This document shows, piece after piece, positions 30,279 to 42,188 of a DNA stretch of 64,000 nucleotides (position 1 is the first letter of the stretch; each line of letters begins with the position of its first letter). A program made the translations under genes and the position numbers. Below the pieces are notes generated by a model. The model was not told the origin of the DNA. It saw nothing but the letters and a program-made list of their open reading frames with translations, and ran no database searches. The stretch is from JAGRKR01 sp041397725 (GTDB lineage: Bacteria > Pseudomonadota > Alphaproteobacteria > Rhizobiales > Hyphomicrobiaceae): contig JAWKVZ010000001.1 in the NCBI GenBank assembly GCA_041397725.1, positions 1 to 64,000 on the forward strand, in the 5' to 3' direction.

Positions 30279-30306
30279 TTGACACATAAAGATATCTTTA
30301 TATGGT
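30279..30306 (+). promoter_or_regulatory. Probable promoter of the metF-metH operon
   Basis: TTGACA at 30279-30284 matches the consensus -35. With a 16-bp spacer, TATGGT (30301-30306) is a partial -10. The palindromic operator lies across the spacer and -10, which fits repression. Confidence 0.55.
30283..30304. promoter_or_regulatory. SahR-like operator palindrome
   Basis: The core ATAAAGATATCTTTAT (30286-30301) is a perfect 16-bp palindrome. It extends to 22 bp (30283-30304) with one mismatched pair. It stands 27 bp upstream of the ArsR-methyltransferase start, inside the probable promoter. ArsR-type SahR regulators of methionine genes bind palindromes of this kind in Proteobacteria; exact consensus agreement should be checked. 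Confidence 0.7.
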
Positions 30307-30330
30307 GCGTCCACTCGAGCGAGGAGCACG

Positions 30331-31347
30331 ATGCCGGCACAACTGGAGACGGCGGCCATTCTGACGGCGCTGCGCGCAGCGGCCGAGCCGACGCGCCTGC
30401 GCATCCTCATGCTGCTCGATGGCGGAGAGCTCAACGTCAAGGATCTCACGCGCATTCTCGGCCAGAGCCAGCCGCGCATCAGCCGCCACCTGCGGCTGCT
30501 CAATGAGGCCGGGCTGATCGAACGCTTCCGCGAGGGGACCTGGGTCTATTTCCGCCTCGCGGACGGGGGGGCGGCGGATGGTGTGCGGCGCCTGCTGACG
30601 GATCACGTCTCGGCCGGTGATCCCGAGCGGGTGCGCGACCGCGAGCGGGCCGAAGCCGTGAAGCGCGAGCGAGCGGACATGGCGCAGGCCTATTTCCGCA
30701 CGCACGCCGCGGAGTGGGATCGCATTCGGGCCATGCACGTCTCCGAGGCTGCCGTGGAAACGGCCATGCGCGAGGCGTTGGGGGATGGCCCGTTCGAGCT
30801 GCTGGTCGATCTCGGCACCGGCACGGGACGCGTGCTTGAGCTCTTTGCGGATCGCGTGCGCCGTGGTGTCGGTCTCGACATCAATCAGGCGATGCTGGCG
30901 TACGCGCGCGATCGTCTCGAGCACGCTGGCCACGCGCACTGCCAGGTGCGCCAGGGGGATCTCTACAACCTGCCGCTGGCGGACGGCTGCGCCGGCGCCG
31001 TCGTGATCCATCAGGTGCTGCACTTCCTGGACGACCCCGGGCGCGCCGTGGCGGAGGCCTGCCGCCTTCTGGCGCCAGCCGGGCGGCTGCTGATCGTCGA
31101 TTTCGCCCGCCATCAGCTCGAGTTTCTGCGCGAGGAGTTTGCCCACCAGCGGCTTGGTTTCGCGGAGCAGCAGGTGAACGATTGGCTGCGGCAGGCGGGC
31201 CTGACGACGCTGGGGGTCCGGCACTTGTCGCCGCCGGGGGAAGACGCACAGGAGCGGCTGACGGTGTCGATCTGGCTGGCGTCCCGGCCCGAGCAGCCGG
31301 GAGCCCGCAATCAGGCCAAGAGGCATTTGGAAATGGGAGCCACATGA
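30331..31347 (+). CDS. ArsR-type regulator fused to SAM-dependent methyltransferase (SahR-like)
   Basis: 338 residues. The N-terminal winged helix (about 5-95) includes LRAAAEPTRLRILMLL and the recognition-helix region SQPRISRHLRLLNEAGL. The Rossmann methyltransferase domain (about 130-300) has LVDLGTGTGRVLELF and GVGLDINQAML. Proteins of this design at the head of methionine-cycle genes are proposed to sense S-adenosylhomocysteine. GAGGAG lies 4 nt before the ATG. Its stop overlaps metF by 4 bp, and its own promoter contains a strong palindrome, suggesting autoregulation. Whether the second domain still methylates something is unknown. Confidence 0.88.
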   Translation: MPAQLETAAILTALRAAAEPTRLRILMLLDGGELNVKDLTRILGQSQPRISRHLRLLNEAGLIERFREGTWVYFRLADGGAADGVRRLLTDHVSAGDPERVRDRERAEAVKRERADMAQAYFRTHAAEWDRIRAMHVSEAAVETAMREALGDGPFELLVDLGTGTGRVLELFADRVRRGVGLDINQAMLAYARDRLEHAGHAHCQVRQGDLYNLPLADGCAGAVVIHQVLHFLDDPGRAVAEACRLLAPAGRLLIVDFARHQLEFLREEFAHQRLGFAEQQVNDWLRQAGLTTLGVRHLSPPGEDAQERLTVSIWLASRPEQPGARNQAKRHLEMGAT

Positions 31348-32246
31348 TGGCAACGTTGGACAGCGGCGCGCAGCCGATCCGGGTGTCGTTCGAGTTCTTT
31401 CCGCCGAAGTCGGCGAAGATGGAGGAGTCGCTCTGGCAGGCCATTCGCCGCCTGGAGCCTCTTGCTCCGCAGTTCGTGTCGGTGACCTACGGGGCCGGCG
31501 GCTCGACGCGTGAGCGCACGCACGCGACCGTTTCGCGGATTCTCAAGGAGACGCGGCTGGTGCCGGCAGCGCACCTGACGTGTGTGCAGGCGACGCGGGC
31601 GGAGGTGGACGAGGTCATCCACGCCTATCACCAGATCGGCGTTCGTCACATCGTGGCGCTCAGGGGCGATCCGCCGGCCGGACCCGGCGCGCGCTACGAG
31701 CCGCACCCCGGAGGCTATCGCAATGCCGCCGAGCTGGTGGCCGGCATCAAGCGCATCGCCGATTTCGAGGTGACGGTCGGCTGCTATCCCGAGAAGCATC
31801 CGGAGAGCCCGACGCTTGGCTCCGATATCGACAATCTCAAAGCCAAGTTCGACGCCGGGGCCGATCGCGCGGTCACGCAGTTCTTCTTCGACAACGCCCA
31901 CTTCTATCGCTTCATGGACAAGGCGCGGGCCCGCGGCGTCACCGCGCCGATCACGCCGGGCATCGTGCCGATCCACAACTTTGCGCAGGTCGCGAGCTTC
32001 GCGCAGCGTTGCGGCGCCACCATGCCGGAGGGAGTGAAGAAGCGCTTCGAGGGACTCGACAGCGACCCGGAGACGACGCGGCTGGTGGCGGCGACGATTG
32101 CCGCGGAGCAGGTCATGGACCTCGTCGACCATGGCGTGCGCGAGTTCCACTTCTACACGCTCAACCGGGCCGATCTCGTCTACGCCATCTGCCATCTTCT
32201 CGGGTTGCGGCCGGTGCCGGCGCCGGACGCGCAGGCGGCGGCCTGA
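31344..32246 (+). CDS. metF: 5,10-methylenetetrahydrofolate reductase
   Basis: FAD enzyme reducing methylene-THF to methyl-THF, the methyl donor for MetH. 300 residues, normal for the bacterial single-domain form. SFEFFPPKS carries the active-site Glu, and FVSVTYGAGGSTRE, ALRGDPP and FFFDNAHFYRF are typical. It overlaps the regulator stop by 4 bp and has GGGAG upstream. The protein fits the operon: its product is consumed by the two MetH halves encoded next. Confidence 0.97.
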   Translation: MMATLDSGAQPIRVSFEFFPPKSAKMEESLWQAIRRLEPLAPQFVSVTYGAGGSTRERTHATVSRILKETRLVPAAHLTCVQATRAEVDEVIHAYHQIGVRHIVALRGDPPAGPGARYEPHPGGYRNAAELVAGIKRIADFEVTVGCYPEKHPESPTLGSDIDNLKAKFDAGADRAVTQFFFDNAHFYRFMDKARARGVTAPITPGIVPIHNFAQVASFAQRCGATMPEGVKKRFEGLDSDPETTRLVAATIAAEQVMDLVDHGVREFHFYTLNRADLVYAICHLLGLRPVPAPDAQAAA

Positions 32247-32324
32247 CGGCAGAGCGACGCGCAGGACCACCACATCGATGAGCGGGCCGGGTGTTCCGGC
32301 TGCGCTGCGAAGGAGCTGATCAGC

Positions 32325-33386
32325 ATGACGAAACGTCCCCGCACCGAGGCACTGGTCGCCGCGGCTCGCGCCCGCATCCTGGTGCTGGACGGCGCCATGG
32401 GCACGATGATCCAGCGCTGCAAGCTGGAGGAGGCGGATTTCCGCGGCGAGCGGTTCAAGGACTGGTCGCACGACCTCAAGGGCAACAACGACCTGCTCGT
32501 GCTGACGCAGCCGGACGTCATCCGCGACATCCATGCCGAGTATCTCGAGGCCGGCAGCGACATCGTCTGCACGAATACCTTCAACGCCCAGCGCATCTCG
32601 CTCGCCGACTACGGCATGGAACAGCTCGCCTTCGAGATGAACGTCGCGGCGGCGCGGCTGGCGCGAGAGGCGGCGGACGACGCGGCCGCCAGGACGCCCG
32701 CGAAGCCCCGCTTTGTCGCCGGCGCCATCGGTCCGACCAATCGCACCGCGTCGATCTCGCCCGACGTGAACAATCCCGGTTTCCGCAACGTCTCGTTCGA
32801 CGAGTTGCGGGAGGCGTACAGGGAGCAGGCCCGCGCCCTCATCGAGGCGGGCGCCGATATCATGCTGATCGAGACCGTGTTCGACACCCTTAATGCCAAG
32901 GCTGCCGGCGTCGGCGTGCTCGAGGCCTTCGACGAGACCGGTGTCGAGCTGCCGATCATCGTCTCCGGGACCATCACGGACCTGTCCGGGCGGAATCTCT
33001 CCGGGCAGACGCCCGAGGCGTTCTGGTACTCGATGCGGCACCTCAAGCCGTTCGCCATCGGCTTGAATTGCGCTTTCGGCGCCGAGCACCTGCGGCCGGC
33101 CGTGGCGGAGATTGCCGCCGTCGCCGATACGCTCGTCTCGGCCTATCCCAACGCTGGCCTGCCGAACGAGCTTGGCGAGTACGACCAGACGCCGCACGAG
33201 ATGTCCTGTCTGATCGAGGACTGGGCGAAGGAAGGCCTCGTCAACATCGTCGGCGGCTGTTGCGGCTCGACGCCGGATCACATCCGCCACATCGCCGAGC
33301 ACGTGGCGCGCTTCAAGCCCCGCGTCGTGCCCGAGGTGCCCCGGCGGATGCGGCTCTCCGGCCTCGAGCCCTTCGTGCACGGCTGA
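32325..33386 (+). CDS. metH: Methionine synthase, homocysteine-binding half
   Basis: 353 residues equal to the first module of cobalamin-dependent methionine synthase, the zinc-dependent homocysteine S-methyltransferase barrel. Zinc ligands are Cys249 (GLNCAFG) and the pair Cys312-Cys313 ([11 protein letters not shown]). [12 protein letters not shown] opens the domain. The gene stops cleanly, and a new gene begins 44 bp later with the pterin-binding module, so MetH is encoded as two polypeptides rather than one of about 1,230 residues. The clean stop, spacer and new ribosome binding region argue against a sequencing frameshift. Confidence 0.95.
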   Translation: MTKRPRTEALVAAARARILVLDGAMGTMIQRCKLEEADFRGERFKDWSHDLKGNNDLLVLTQPDVIRDIHAEYLEAGSDIVCTNTFNAQRISLADYGMEQLAFEMNVAAARLAREAADDAAARTPAKPRFVAGAIGPTNRTASISPDVNNPGFRNVSFDELREAYREQARALIEAGADIMLIETVFDTLNAKAAGVGVLEAFDETGVELPIIVSGTITDLSGRNLSGQTPEAFWYSMRHLKPFAIGLNCAFGAEHLRPAVAEIAAVADTLVSAYPNAGLPNELGEYDQTPHEMSCLIEDWAKEGLVNIVGGCCGSTPDHIRHIAEHVARFKPRVVPEVPRRMRLSGLEPFVHG

Positions 33387-33430
33387 GACGCCGTCGCCCC
33401 CCAAGCTGAACGAGAAAGTCGGAACCAGTC

Positions 33431-36120
<2,690 letters not shown>

Positions 36121-36121
<1 letters not shown>

Positions 36122-37299
36122 TGGCGGCTGCGCTCGATGTGGAGCGATTGCGACGCGAGACGCCGGGCGTCGGCCACGGTATCCATCTGAACTCGGCTGG
36201 GGCGTCGCTGATGCCGGCACCGGTCGTGGCGGCGCTGCAGGCGCACCTCGCGCTCGAGGCCGAACTCGGCGCCCACGAGGCGATGGCGCGGCGCGCGGCG
36301 GCGTTGGCGGCGGTCTATGACTCGCTCGCTCGCCTGCTCGGCGCGCCCGCGGGGAGCATTGCGCTGACCGAGAGCGCCACCGTCGGCTGGCAACGGATCG
36401 TCTATGGTCTGGCGTTCGCGCCCGGCGACCGCCTGCTCATCGCGGGGGCGGAGTACGGCTCGAACGCCATCGCGCTGGCCGACATCGCGGCCCGCTCGGG
36501 AGCGGCCATCGAGGTCATGCCCGCCGACCGCTACGGCGCTGTCGACGTGGAGGCGCTGGGCGCGCGGATCGATGCGCGCGTCAAGCTCTTGGCGTTGAGC
36601 TGGATCCCGACCAACGGCGGACTGGTCGAACCCGCTGCCGCAGTCGGCCGGTTGGCCCGCGCGCACGCCATCCCCTATCTCGTCGATGCAACCCAGGCCG
36701 TCGGCCACATTCCCGTCGATGTCGGCGAGGTCGGTTGTGATTTCCTGACAGGCGCAGGCCGCAAATGGCTGAGAGGGCCGCGGGGCACCGGTTTCCTGTA
36801 CGCGCGGCCGGGCAGCGAGCGGCTCTTCCGGCCGGCGGTGGCCGATCAGTGGTCGGCAACATGGCGGCGAGGCGGGGGTTTCGCATTCCGCGAGGATGCC
36901 CGGCGCTACGAGAGCTTCGAGCATGCGCCGGGCTTGCGTCTCGGGCTCGGTGCCGCCGTCGATTACGCGCTGGCGCTCGGCATATCCGGCATTCGCGAGC
37001 GGATTTTCGCGCTTGCCGGCCTGCTGCGATCCGGGCTCGCCGCAATGCCGGGCATCGAGGTCACCGATCTCGGCCGCGAGCAGGCCGGCCTCGTCACCTT
37101 CAGGCATGCCCGGCGGAGCGCGTCCGAAATTCGCGCCGCATTGGCGGCCGAGGGCATCCGGATCGGCGTCTCGCTGCCGGAGCATGCGCCATGGGACGCC
37201 GAGGCGCGCCGCCTTCCCGAGCTCGCGCGCCTGTCCGCGCACTGCTTCGTGAGCGAGGCGGAAATTGTCCGCTGCCTCGAGCGCATCGAGAGGCTCTGA
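36121..37299 (+). CDS. Class V aminotransferase (PLP enzyme), coupled to metH
   Basis: 392 residues. The PLP lysine is in TGAGRKWLRGPRGTGFLY, with DATQAVGHIPVDV holding the cofactor-binding Asp. The fold group includes cysteine desulfurases, isopenicillin-N epimerase-like and EgtE-like C-S lyases. The catalytic cysteine loop of SufS/IscS-type desulfurases is not obvious. TGATG coupling to metH suggests a job in sulfur amino acid metabolism, but the substrate is unknown. Start at 36121 gives MAAALDVERLRR; the frame upstream belongs to metH in another phase. Confidence 0.85.
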
Positions 37300-37307
37300 G
37301 GACGCGC

Positions 37308-38030
37308 TCAGCGGCTCCCAGTCGGCCCGGGATCGTCGTCCGGCATCGGGCAGCCGGGCGCGCCGGCGATGACCTCGTGCTCGAGGTCCTGCGTGATCTC
37401 GCCGATGCGCTTGAGGATGTGTTGCGGCAGCTTGGCGTAGGCCTCCTTGAACTTCGGATTGACGGCGGCAATGGCTTTCGAGGCGAGGCTCGCGCCGGTG
37501 ATGTCGCCATCGACGATGAAGGGGCCGAAGTTCTCGACGCGGATGACCCAGAGCGCCTCGGGCAGGCCTAGTTCGTCCTTCCAGTGCACGGCCTCGACGG
37601 ACTTGATGGCTCGCCCGTAGAGCGCGGCGATGCCGTAGCCGACGGTCGTGAGAAATACCGTGCCAGTCTTCGCGAAGACCTCGCGGTAGATGCTCTCGTC
37701 CATGCCGCCCTTGCCGATGACCGCGCGGATGCCGAAGCGGCGGACGTAGTCCGGCACCCATTTCCAGTACCGGAAGCTGGCGGTCGCCTGGATGGACGAG
37801 ATCCGGTAGCCGCCGGGTACGTTCTCCTCCTGGCCGGCCGGCGCGGCGTGCATCTGTACGTTGGAGAGTGCGGCGAGGTCGATCGGGGGCACGTTGCCCT
37901 TGTCGATGACGTGCTCGTAAAGCAGCCCGCGCCCGGTGTGCACGAGACCGTCGAGATAGACCATGTCGCCGATGCGCAGCGGTGCGACGTCCTCGAGGGT
38001 GAGCGGGATCTTGAGGCGGTGCGTGGCCAT
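37308..38030 (-). CDS. Class I fumarate hydratase, beta subunit
   Basis: 240 residues equivalent to the C-terminal half of class I fumarases and the TtdB subunit. KIPLTLEDVAPLRIGDMVYL, MVYLDGLVHTGRG, VIGKGGMD and ALWVIRVENFGPFIVD are recognisable. It acts with the alpha subunit in hydration of fumarate to malate. It starts 12 bp after the alpha stop, with GAGGG upstream. L-tartrate dehydratase is a related alternative, but no tartrate genes are nearby. Confidence 0.9.
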   Translation of the reverse strand: MATHRLKIPLTLEDVAPLRIGDMVYLDGLVHTGRGLLYEHVIDKGNVPPIDLAALSNVQMHAAPAGQEENVPGGYRISSIQATASFRYWKWVPDYVRRFGIRAVIGKGGMDESIYREVFAKTGTVFLTTVGYGIAALYGRAIKSVEAVHWKDELGLPEALWVIRVENFGPFIVDGDITGASLASKAIAAVNPKFKEAYAKLPQHILKRIGEITQDLEHEVIAGAPGCPMPDDDPGPTGSR

Positions 38031-38042
38031 GACCGTTCCCTC

Positions 38043-39023
38043 CTATTCGATGCCGAGCCGGCGCGAGTACGCCGAGAACCACGATGGCACGGCGCGCTCG
38101 CTGATCTCTCCGGAGCCGTCGACGCGAACGACGCCGCGCCGGGCCGCCTGGCAGAGCTGGTGGATGCCGAGCGGCGTCAGCGCGCTATGGGTGTAGGCGA
38201 TCTCGACGTGGGCATCGATGGCATAGCCGCCTGTGCCGGGATAGCCCATGGCGCCGAGCCCGAGGGAGTTGGCAAGCTCGTAGATCTCATCCTCGAGGGC
38301 CGCGATTTCCGGCTCGGGGTGGCGATCGCCGACGGGGCGGAGCACGGCGGCCTGCTTGGCGATGGCGAAGGCCTGATCCTTGGTGCCGCCGATGCCGACG
38401 CCGATCATCACGGGCGGGCAGGTGAGGCCGCGCCGGCCGAACTCGGCGATGGCGTCGAGCACGCCCTTCTTGACGCCGGCCACGCCGTCGCCGTCGACCA
38501 GCATGCGGAAATCGGAGCCGAAGGCGCCGCCCTTGTGCACGGCGATGAGCTCGATGTCGTCCATGTCGGGCTCGACGCGATACTCGATATTGGGCGCGAA
38601 GAGGCCGAGATTGTTGCCGGGATTGCGCCGGTTGATCGGGTGCGCACGGTTGGAGCGCAGCGCCAGATCCTTGGTCACGCGGACGGTCGCCCGGCGCACG
38701 GCACGCTCGAGCGCAACGAGGCCGCCCTCGATTTCAGCCTCGTTGCCGAGCACGACGTAGAGCCGGGAGACGCCGACATCGGCGCAGATCGGGCGATGGT
38801 CCACCTCGGCCACCTTGTAGTTCTCGATGATGGCCCCCATCACCTCGCGCGTCAGCTCCTCTGTCTCACGCCGGTAGATGCGATCGAATGCGACGCGTAC
38901 GTCGTCGGGCAACTTGGTGGCAGCGAGATAATGGGCGCGATAGGCCGCTTCCTCGAGCCAGTCCTCGCGGATCGGCCGACGCACACGGCCAACCTCTGCG
39001 CGTCGTGCCGTCTGTGCGCTCAT
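38043..39023 (-). CDS. Class I fumarate hydratase, alpha subunit
   Basis: 326 residues, the [4Fe-4S]-cluster half of the two-subunit iron-sulfur fumarase. Three cysteines stand where ligands are expected: Cys80 (PICADVG), Cys202 (LTCPPVMIGVGIGG) and Cys291 (IHQLCQAA). HKGGAFGSDFRM replaces the KGGGSEN type motif that I recall for typical family members, so this is a divergent variant. The ATG at 39023 was chosen over a GTG three bases upstream because GGGAG is spaced correctly. First gene of the alpha-beta pair. Confidence 0.85.
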   Translation of the reverse strand: MSAQTARRAEVGRVRRPIREDWLEEAAYRAHYLAATKLPDDVRVAFDRIYRRETEELTREVMGAIIENYKVAEVDHRPICADVGVSRLYVVLGNEAEIEGGLVALERAVRRATVRVTKDLALRSNRAHPINRRNPGNNLGLFAPNIEYRVEPDMDDIELIAVHKGGAFGSDFRMLVDGDGVAGVKKGVLDAIAEFGRRGLTCPPVMIGVGIGGTKDQAFAIAKQAAVLRPVGDRHPEPEIAALEDEIYELANSLGLGAMGYPGTGGYAIDAHVEIAYTHSALTPLGIHQLCQAARRGVVRVDGSGEISERAVPSWFSAYSRRLGIE

Positions 39024-39181
39024 CACGTGTCTCCCGCGGTTGACTGTCGGCGCGCTGTCCGCCGCGCCGAGGCTCGCCGAACATGCTATTGTGTGGTGGG
39101 ACGTGGTGCAATCACCGGTGGTCGGGAGAAGCCGGTGCAGGAGGGGGCGGCATCCCGCAAGATGCGCCCGGAGGGGGGAAG

Positions 39182-39523
39182 ATGCTCGGAAGGCTCGTTT
39201 TGATCCTGCTGCAACTGGTTGCCGGGTGGTTCCTGGCGCCGATGATCGCCCGGCATGTGCCGATCGGTGGCGACCCCAAGATCTTCGTGATGGCTGTGCT
39301 GTTCGCCATCATCGTGTGGATCGTCGGCTTGATCGGAGCGGAGGTTCTCAAGGATGTCGGGCGTCCGTCGAGTACGGCGCTGGCCTGGGCGCTGGTGCTG
39401 TCGCTGATCGGTGCGGCCCTGATCGTTTTCCTGCCGAGCCTGATTGCGCAGATTCCGCTGAAGTTCGACCGGCTGCTCGTGCCATTGGCGGGCGCGGTTC
39501 TCGGCTACACGTTCAAGCGCTGA
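39182..39523 (+). CDS. Multi-pass membrane protein, unknown function
   Basis: 113 residues, largely hydrophobic, with about four membrane segments (starting LVLILLQLVAGWFLAPMI). GGAGGGGGG ends 2-3 nt before the ATG. The next gene is another small membrane protein 30 bp on, so they probably form a unit. Family not recognised. Confidence 0.72.
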   Translation: MLGRLVLILLQLVAGWFLAPMIARHVPIGGDPKIFVMAVLFAIIVWIVGLIGAEVLKDVGRPSSTALAWALVLSLIGAALIVFLPSLIAQIPLKFDRLLVPLAGAVLGYTFKR

Positions 39524-39553
39524 CGTTCTCGGCGGAAAAGAAGGAGGCAGGCC

Positions 39554-39778
39554 ATGCGCTGGCTGGATACGATGCCGCTGTGGATGCTGGTCGGCCTGGC
39601 GCTGACGCTCGGCCTCGCGCCGTTCGTGCCGGAGCCGCATCTGTGGGAAAAGCTGAAGATGCTTGCCGCCGGCACGCTGCGCAAGCCGATCGACATTTTC
39701 GACCTGCTCATGCACGCCACGCCCTGGGTGCTGCTGGCGCTCAAGCTCGTGCGCATGGCGACGACGCGCCCCGGCTGA
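39554..39778 (+). CDS. Small membrane protein of the APFVPEPHLWEKL type
   Basis: 74 residues with two hydrophobic segments flanking the conserved-looking middle LAPFVPEPHLWEKLKML and KPIDIFDLLMHATP. Similar short proteins are often called 'RND transporter' in databases, which their size does not support. It sits 30 bp after the preceding membrane gene, with AAGGAGG about 10 nt upstream of the ATG. Function unknown. Confidence 0.75.
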   Translation: MRWLDTMPLWMLVGLALTLGLAPFVPEPHLWEKLKMLAAGTLRKPIDIFDLLMHATPWVLLALKLVRMATTRPG

Positions 39779-39799
39779 TACGAGCCCCAAGAACGGAAA

Positions 39800-39826
39800 G
39801 GACGCGGAGCTTGCTGCTCCGCGTCC
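39800..39826. terminator. Strong hairpin, possible terminator
   Basis: Perfect 11-bp stem (GGACGCGGAGC at 39800-39810 and its complement at 39816-39826) with the loop TTGCT, starting 21 bp after the stop of the small membrane gene. There is no T-run after it, so termination would be atypical. Confidence 0.6.
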
Positions 39827-39931
39827 CCGGCTGTCTTGCGACTTTAGCTTGTATCGCGTTGGGGCTCTATGGCCCACATCCTGTCTTGGGGTGAGGCCGC
39901 CTCTCTCCGGGCGGCTCTACGCAGGACCGTC

Positions 39932-40015
39932 TCAGATCATCCCGAGCACGATTGCAGCGAGGAATCCGAAGGACATGATCGCGGCAAGCACGCTCATCCT
40001 CATCCTGAGTTCCAT
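39932..40015 (-). CDS. 27-residue membrane peptide with strong ribosome binding site
   Basis: Peptide MELRMRMSVLAAIMSFGFLA... continuing to a single hydrophobic helix and ending LGMI. A full AAAGGAGG Shine-Dalgarno lies 5 nt upstream of the ATG, far better than most genes here. It stands alone in an otherwise gene-free stretch. Basic residues before the helix predict an N-in orientation. It may belong to the class of very small membrane proteins found in stress or respiratory complexes, which is speculation. Confidence 0.45.
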   Translation of the reverse strand: MELRMRMSVLAAIMSFGFLAAIVLGMI

Positions 40016-40484
40016 CGATGCCTCCTTTGCCGGACTTAGCCGACGGTTCTGGTGGCTGGGGATCACGCCACCTGTCGACAAGAATAGAAAGGTGATGTGG
40101 CGTCTGCCAAGAAAAAACGTTTGTGCGGCGCAGCAATAATTCGAGATGTCCGAAATGCAAAAGACCGGACAAACTTGGATTGGCGGCGATGTCACAGTGA
40201 TGCGCATGTGCAATATAAGTAAAACCGAAAAATATACGAAGGCAACGCCCAAGTCGCCGCAAGAGTAGTCCTGAGTTGTCCAAATCGTGAATGATCCTTC
40301 ATCAATTGAGCCGGGAATGTCGCAGGTCCGCCATGCTTCGGCCGATCGGGTGGGATCTGGAGAACGGGCAGGGCGACGTGCGGCAGTCTGTCGTCGCCCC
40401 GGCAACGGCAATTTGCCGAACCGAATGGTTGCGCGGGTGGCCGAGTGGGCCTCGCCGGCGTGAGTCGCGCACCGCCGCTCGGAT
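40016..40484. other. Gene-free stretch, AT-rich in its middle
   Basis: About 470 bp between the 27-residue gene and the MFS transporter. The part from 40080 to 40300 is clearly more AT-rich than surroundings (for example GAAAAATATACG near 40228). It could carry the promoter of the small peptide gene. No RNA gene or repeat recognised. Confidence 0.5.
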
Positions 40485-41825
40485 TTAGTGTGCGGGCGGT
40501 CGGGACGGCGAGGCCGCGGCCGCGGGGGGTGCCGGCGTGCGGGTCAGCAGGGCCGCAAGGATGCTCAGTCCGCCGAGCGCGGCAAAGCATTGCAGGGAGA
40601 GCGTGTAGTCCCCCGTCCAATCCCGCAGCACGCCCGAGAGAACCGGGCCGCAGGCCTGCGACAGGACCTGGACGGTGAGGGCTGCGCCGCGGATGGCGCC
40701 GAAGCTGCTGCGGCCGAAATAGTCCGCCCAGGCGACGGGCAGGATGGTCAGGACGCCGCCCATGCCCAGGCCGAAGACGACAGCCGCGAGGTAGGCGTGT
40801 GGTGCGGCGAGCACGCCGATCATGAGGCCGGCGCCGCCACCCAGCAAGCCACCCGAGAGCGCCAGCAGAAGCGCCGTCGGCAGCCGCCGCGCGATGACCC
40901 CAAACGCGAGTCCCGAAATCGCCGACGTCAGAGAGAAGGCGCTGATGACGGTAGCGGCGACGGTTGGATCGAGGCCGCGTTCGATGAGGTGGGGGGCCTG
41001 GTGCAGGCTGACACCGGCCTGGACCGGGAAGATCAACGCGGTGAAGAGGCTCAACAGCCAGAAGGTCGGGGTGCGCATCGCTTCGGCGCGGGTGAAGGCG
41101 GGCTCGGGTGGCGGCGCAGGCCTGCTGTCCGCGCCGTTGTCGGTCTGCCGGCGATCGGGCACGAGCCCCATGTCCTCGGGCCGGCGCACCATCATCAGCC
41201 AGTTCGGCACGAAGCCGACCACGAGCACGACGGCGCCGACGACGAGCCAGCCCGCGCGCCAGCCGTGATGCAGCATCGCCACGTGCGCGATCAGCGGCAT
41301 GGCGACGAGCCCCGACATCTGCGCCAGTGTTACGATCGAGGTGGCGAGCGGCCGGCGTTCGACGAACCAGTTCGCGAGCGCGCCGTAGATGCCGAGTTCG
41401 AACGGGCCGGCAAAGGTCATGCGCGCCAGGCAGAAGAGCACGTAGAACATGACCAGCGACGACGTCTGCGAGAGCGCCATGACGGCCGTGCCGGTGACGA
41501 GCACCGCGCTGCACAGCATGAGCCGCGCCCCGCGCCGGTCGAGGATCGGCCCGAGGAGGGGCGAGCCAAAGGCTGCCAGCAGGCCGCCGAGCGAAACGGC
41601 GCCCGAGATCGCCGTACGTGACCAGCCAAACTCCGCCGTCATGGGCGAGATGAAAATGGAGAGCGTGGCGACGGCCGGGCCCTGGCGTGCGAAGCCGGCG
41701 CAGCAGACGCAGGCGACGATGATCCAGCCGTAGTAGAACGGCAGGCGCGCGGCCAGGAGGGCAGGGAGGCGGGGCAGAGGCGTCGCTTTCGGCTGAGGGC
41801 GGTGAGGTGGCCCCGGACCTTGCAC
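40485..41825 (-). CDS. MFS transporter (OFA/monocarboxylate-like)
   Basis: 446 residues, about twelve transmembrane helices in two halves joined by a hydrophilic loop at about 215-245 (RRPEDMGLVPDRRQTDNG). Cues such as GWIIVACVCCAGFARQGP at helix 1 and the RRPEDMGL loop are typical of the oxalate/formate- and monocarboxylate-type MFS. Substrate unknown. The annotated start is GTG at 41825 without a clear ribosome binding site, so the N-terminal 25 residues are uncertain. Confidence 0.85.
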   Translation of the reverse strand: MQGPGPPHRPQPKATPLPRLPALLAARLPFYYGWIIVACVCCAGFARQGPAVATLSIFISPMTAEFGWSRTAISGAVSLGGLLAAFGSPLLGPILDRRGARLMLCSAVLVTGTAVMALSQTSSLVMFYVLFCLARMTFAGPFELGIYGALANWFVERRPLATSIVTLAQMSGLVAMPLIAHVAMLHHGWRAGWLVVGAVVLVVGFVPNWLMMVRRPEDMGLVPDRRQTDNGADSRPAPPPEPAFTRAEAMRTPTFWLLSLFTALIFPVQAGVSLHQAPHLIERGLDPTVAATVISAFSLTSAISGLAFGVIARRLPTALLLALSGGLLGGGAGLMIGVLAAPHAYLAAVVFGLGMGGVLTILPVAWADYFGRSSFGAIRGAALTVQVLSQACGPVLSGVLRDWTGDYTLSLQCFAALGGLSILAALLTRTPAPPAAAASPSRPPAH

Positions 41826-42188
41826 GGCCGGCCCACTCGGCGACAGTGCGGGTTGGCCGGGCCTCCGTCAACCTGCGATCTGCCGTTCCACCCCCATACG
41901 GTTCGCGCCCCACAGTGGTCGGTCCCGGGAACGGTCGACAAGGGTTCAGGTCGCCGGTTCGCGCAGGACGGAGCGAGGTCGGCGCGGGGCTCGCTGGAGG
42001 CTCGACCAGCGGCCGGCCAGCCGGCTGGACGCCCTTTCGGCGCACACGCATTGTCGGCAGGCAAACATATTGATATCACGTCATTTTTTCTTAACTACGC
42101 AATGCGGGACAAATTCATCTCAAACTAGAACCATGCTTTATTCGAGCCGCTAAGGGTGCAGGCTCTCAATTGGGCGTCGAGGCTCGTC
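41826..42188. other. Divergent intergenic region before the ParA-like gene
   Basis: About 360 bp. The right end (42060-42145) is distinctly AT-rich, with a run of six T and the sequence TTGATATCACG, and probably carries the ParA-like promoter. No operator palindrome was convincing. A second GTG in frame at 42156 lies in this region but has a badly spaced ribosome binding site. Confidence 0.5.

Noticed and set aside
32247..32324. SAM- or cobalamin-riboswitch before metH
   Set aside because: Only 78 bp with no conserved riboswitch boxes; control is more likely at the upstream palindrome.
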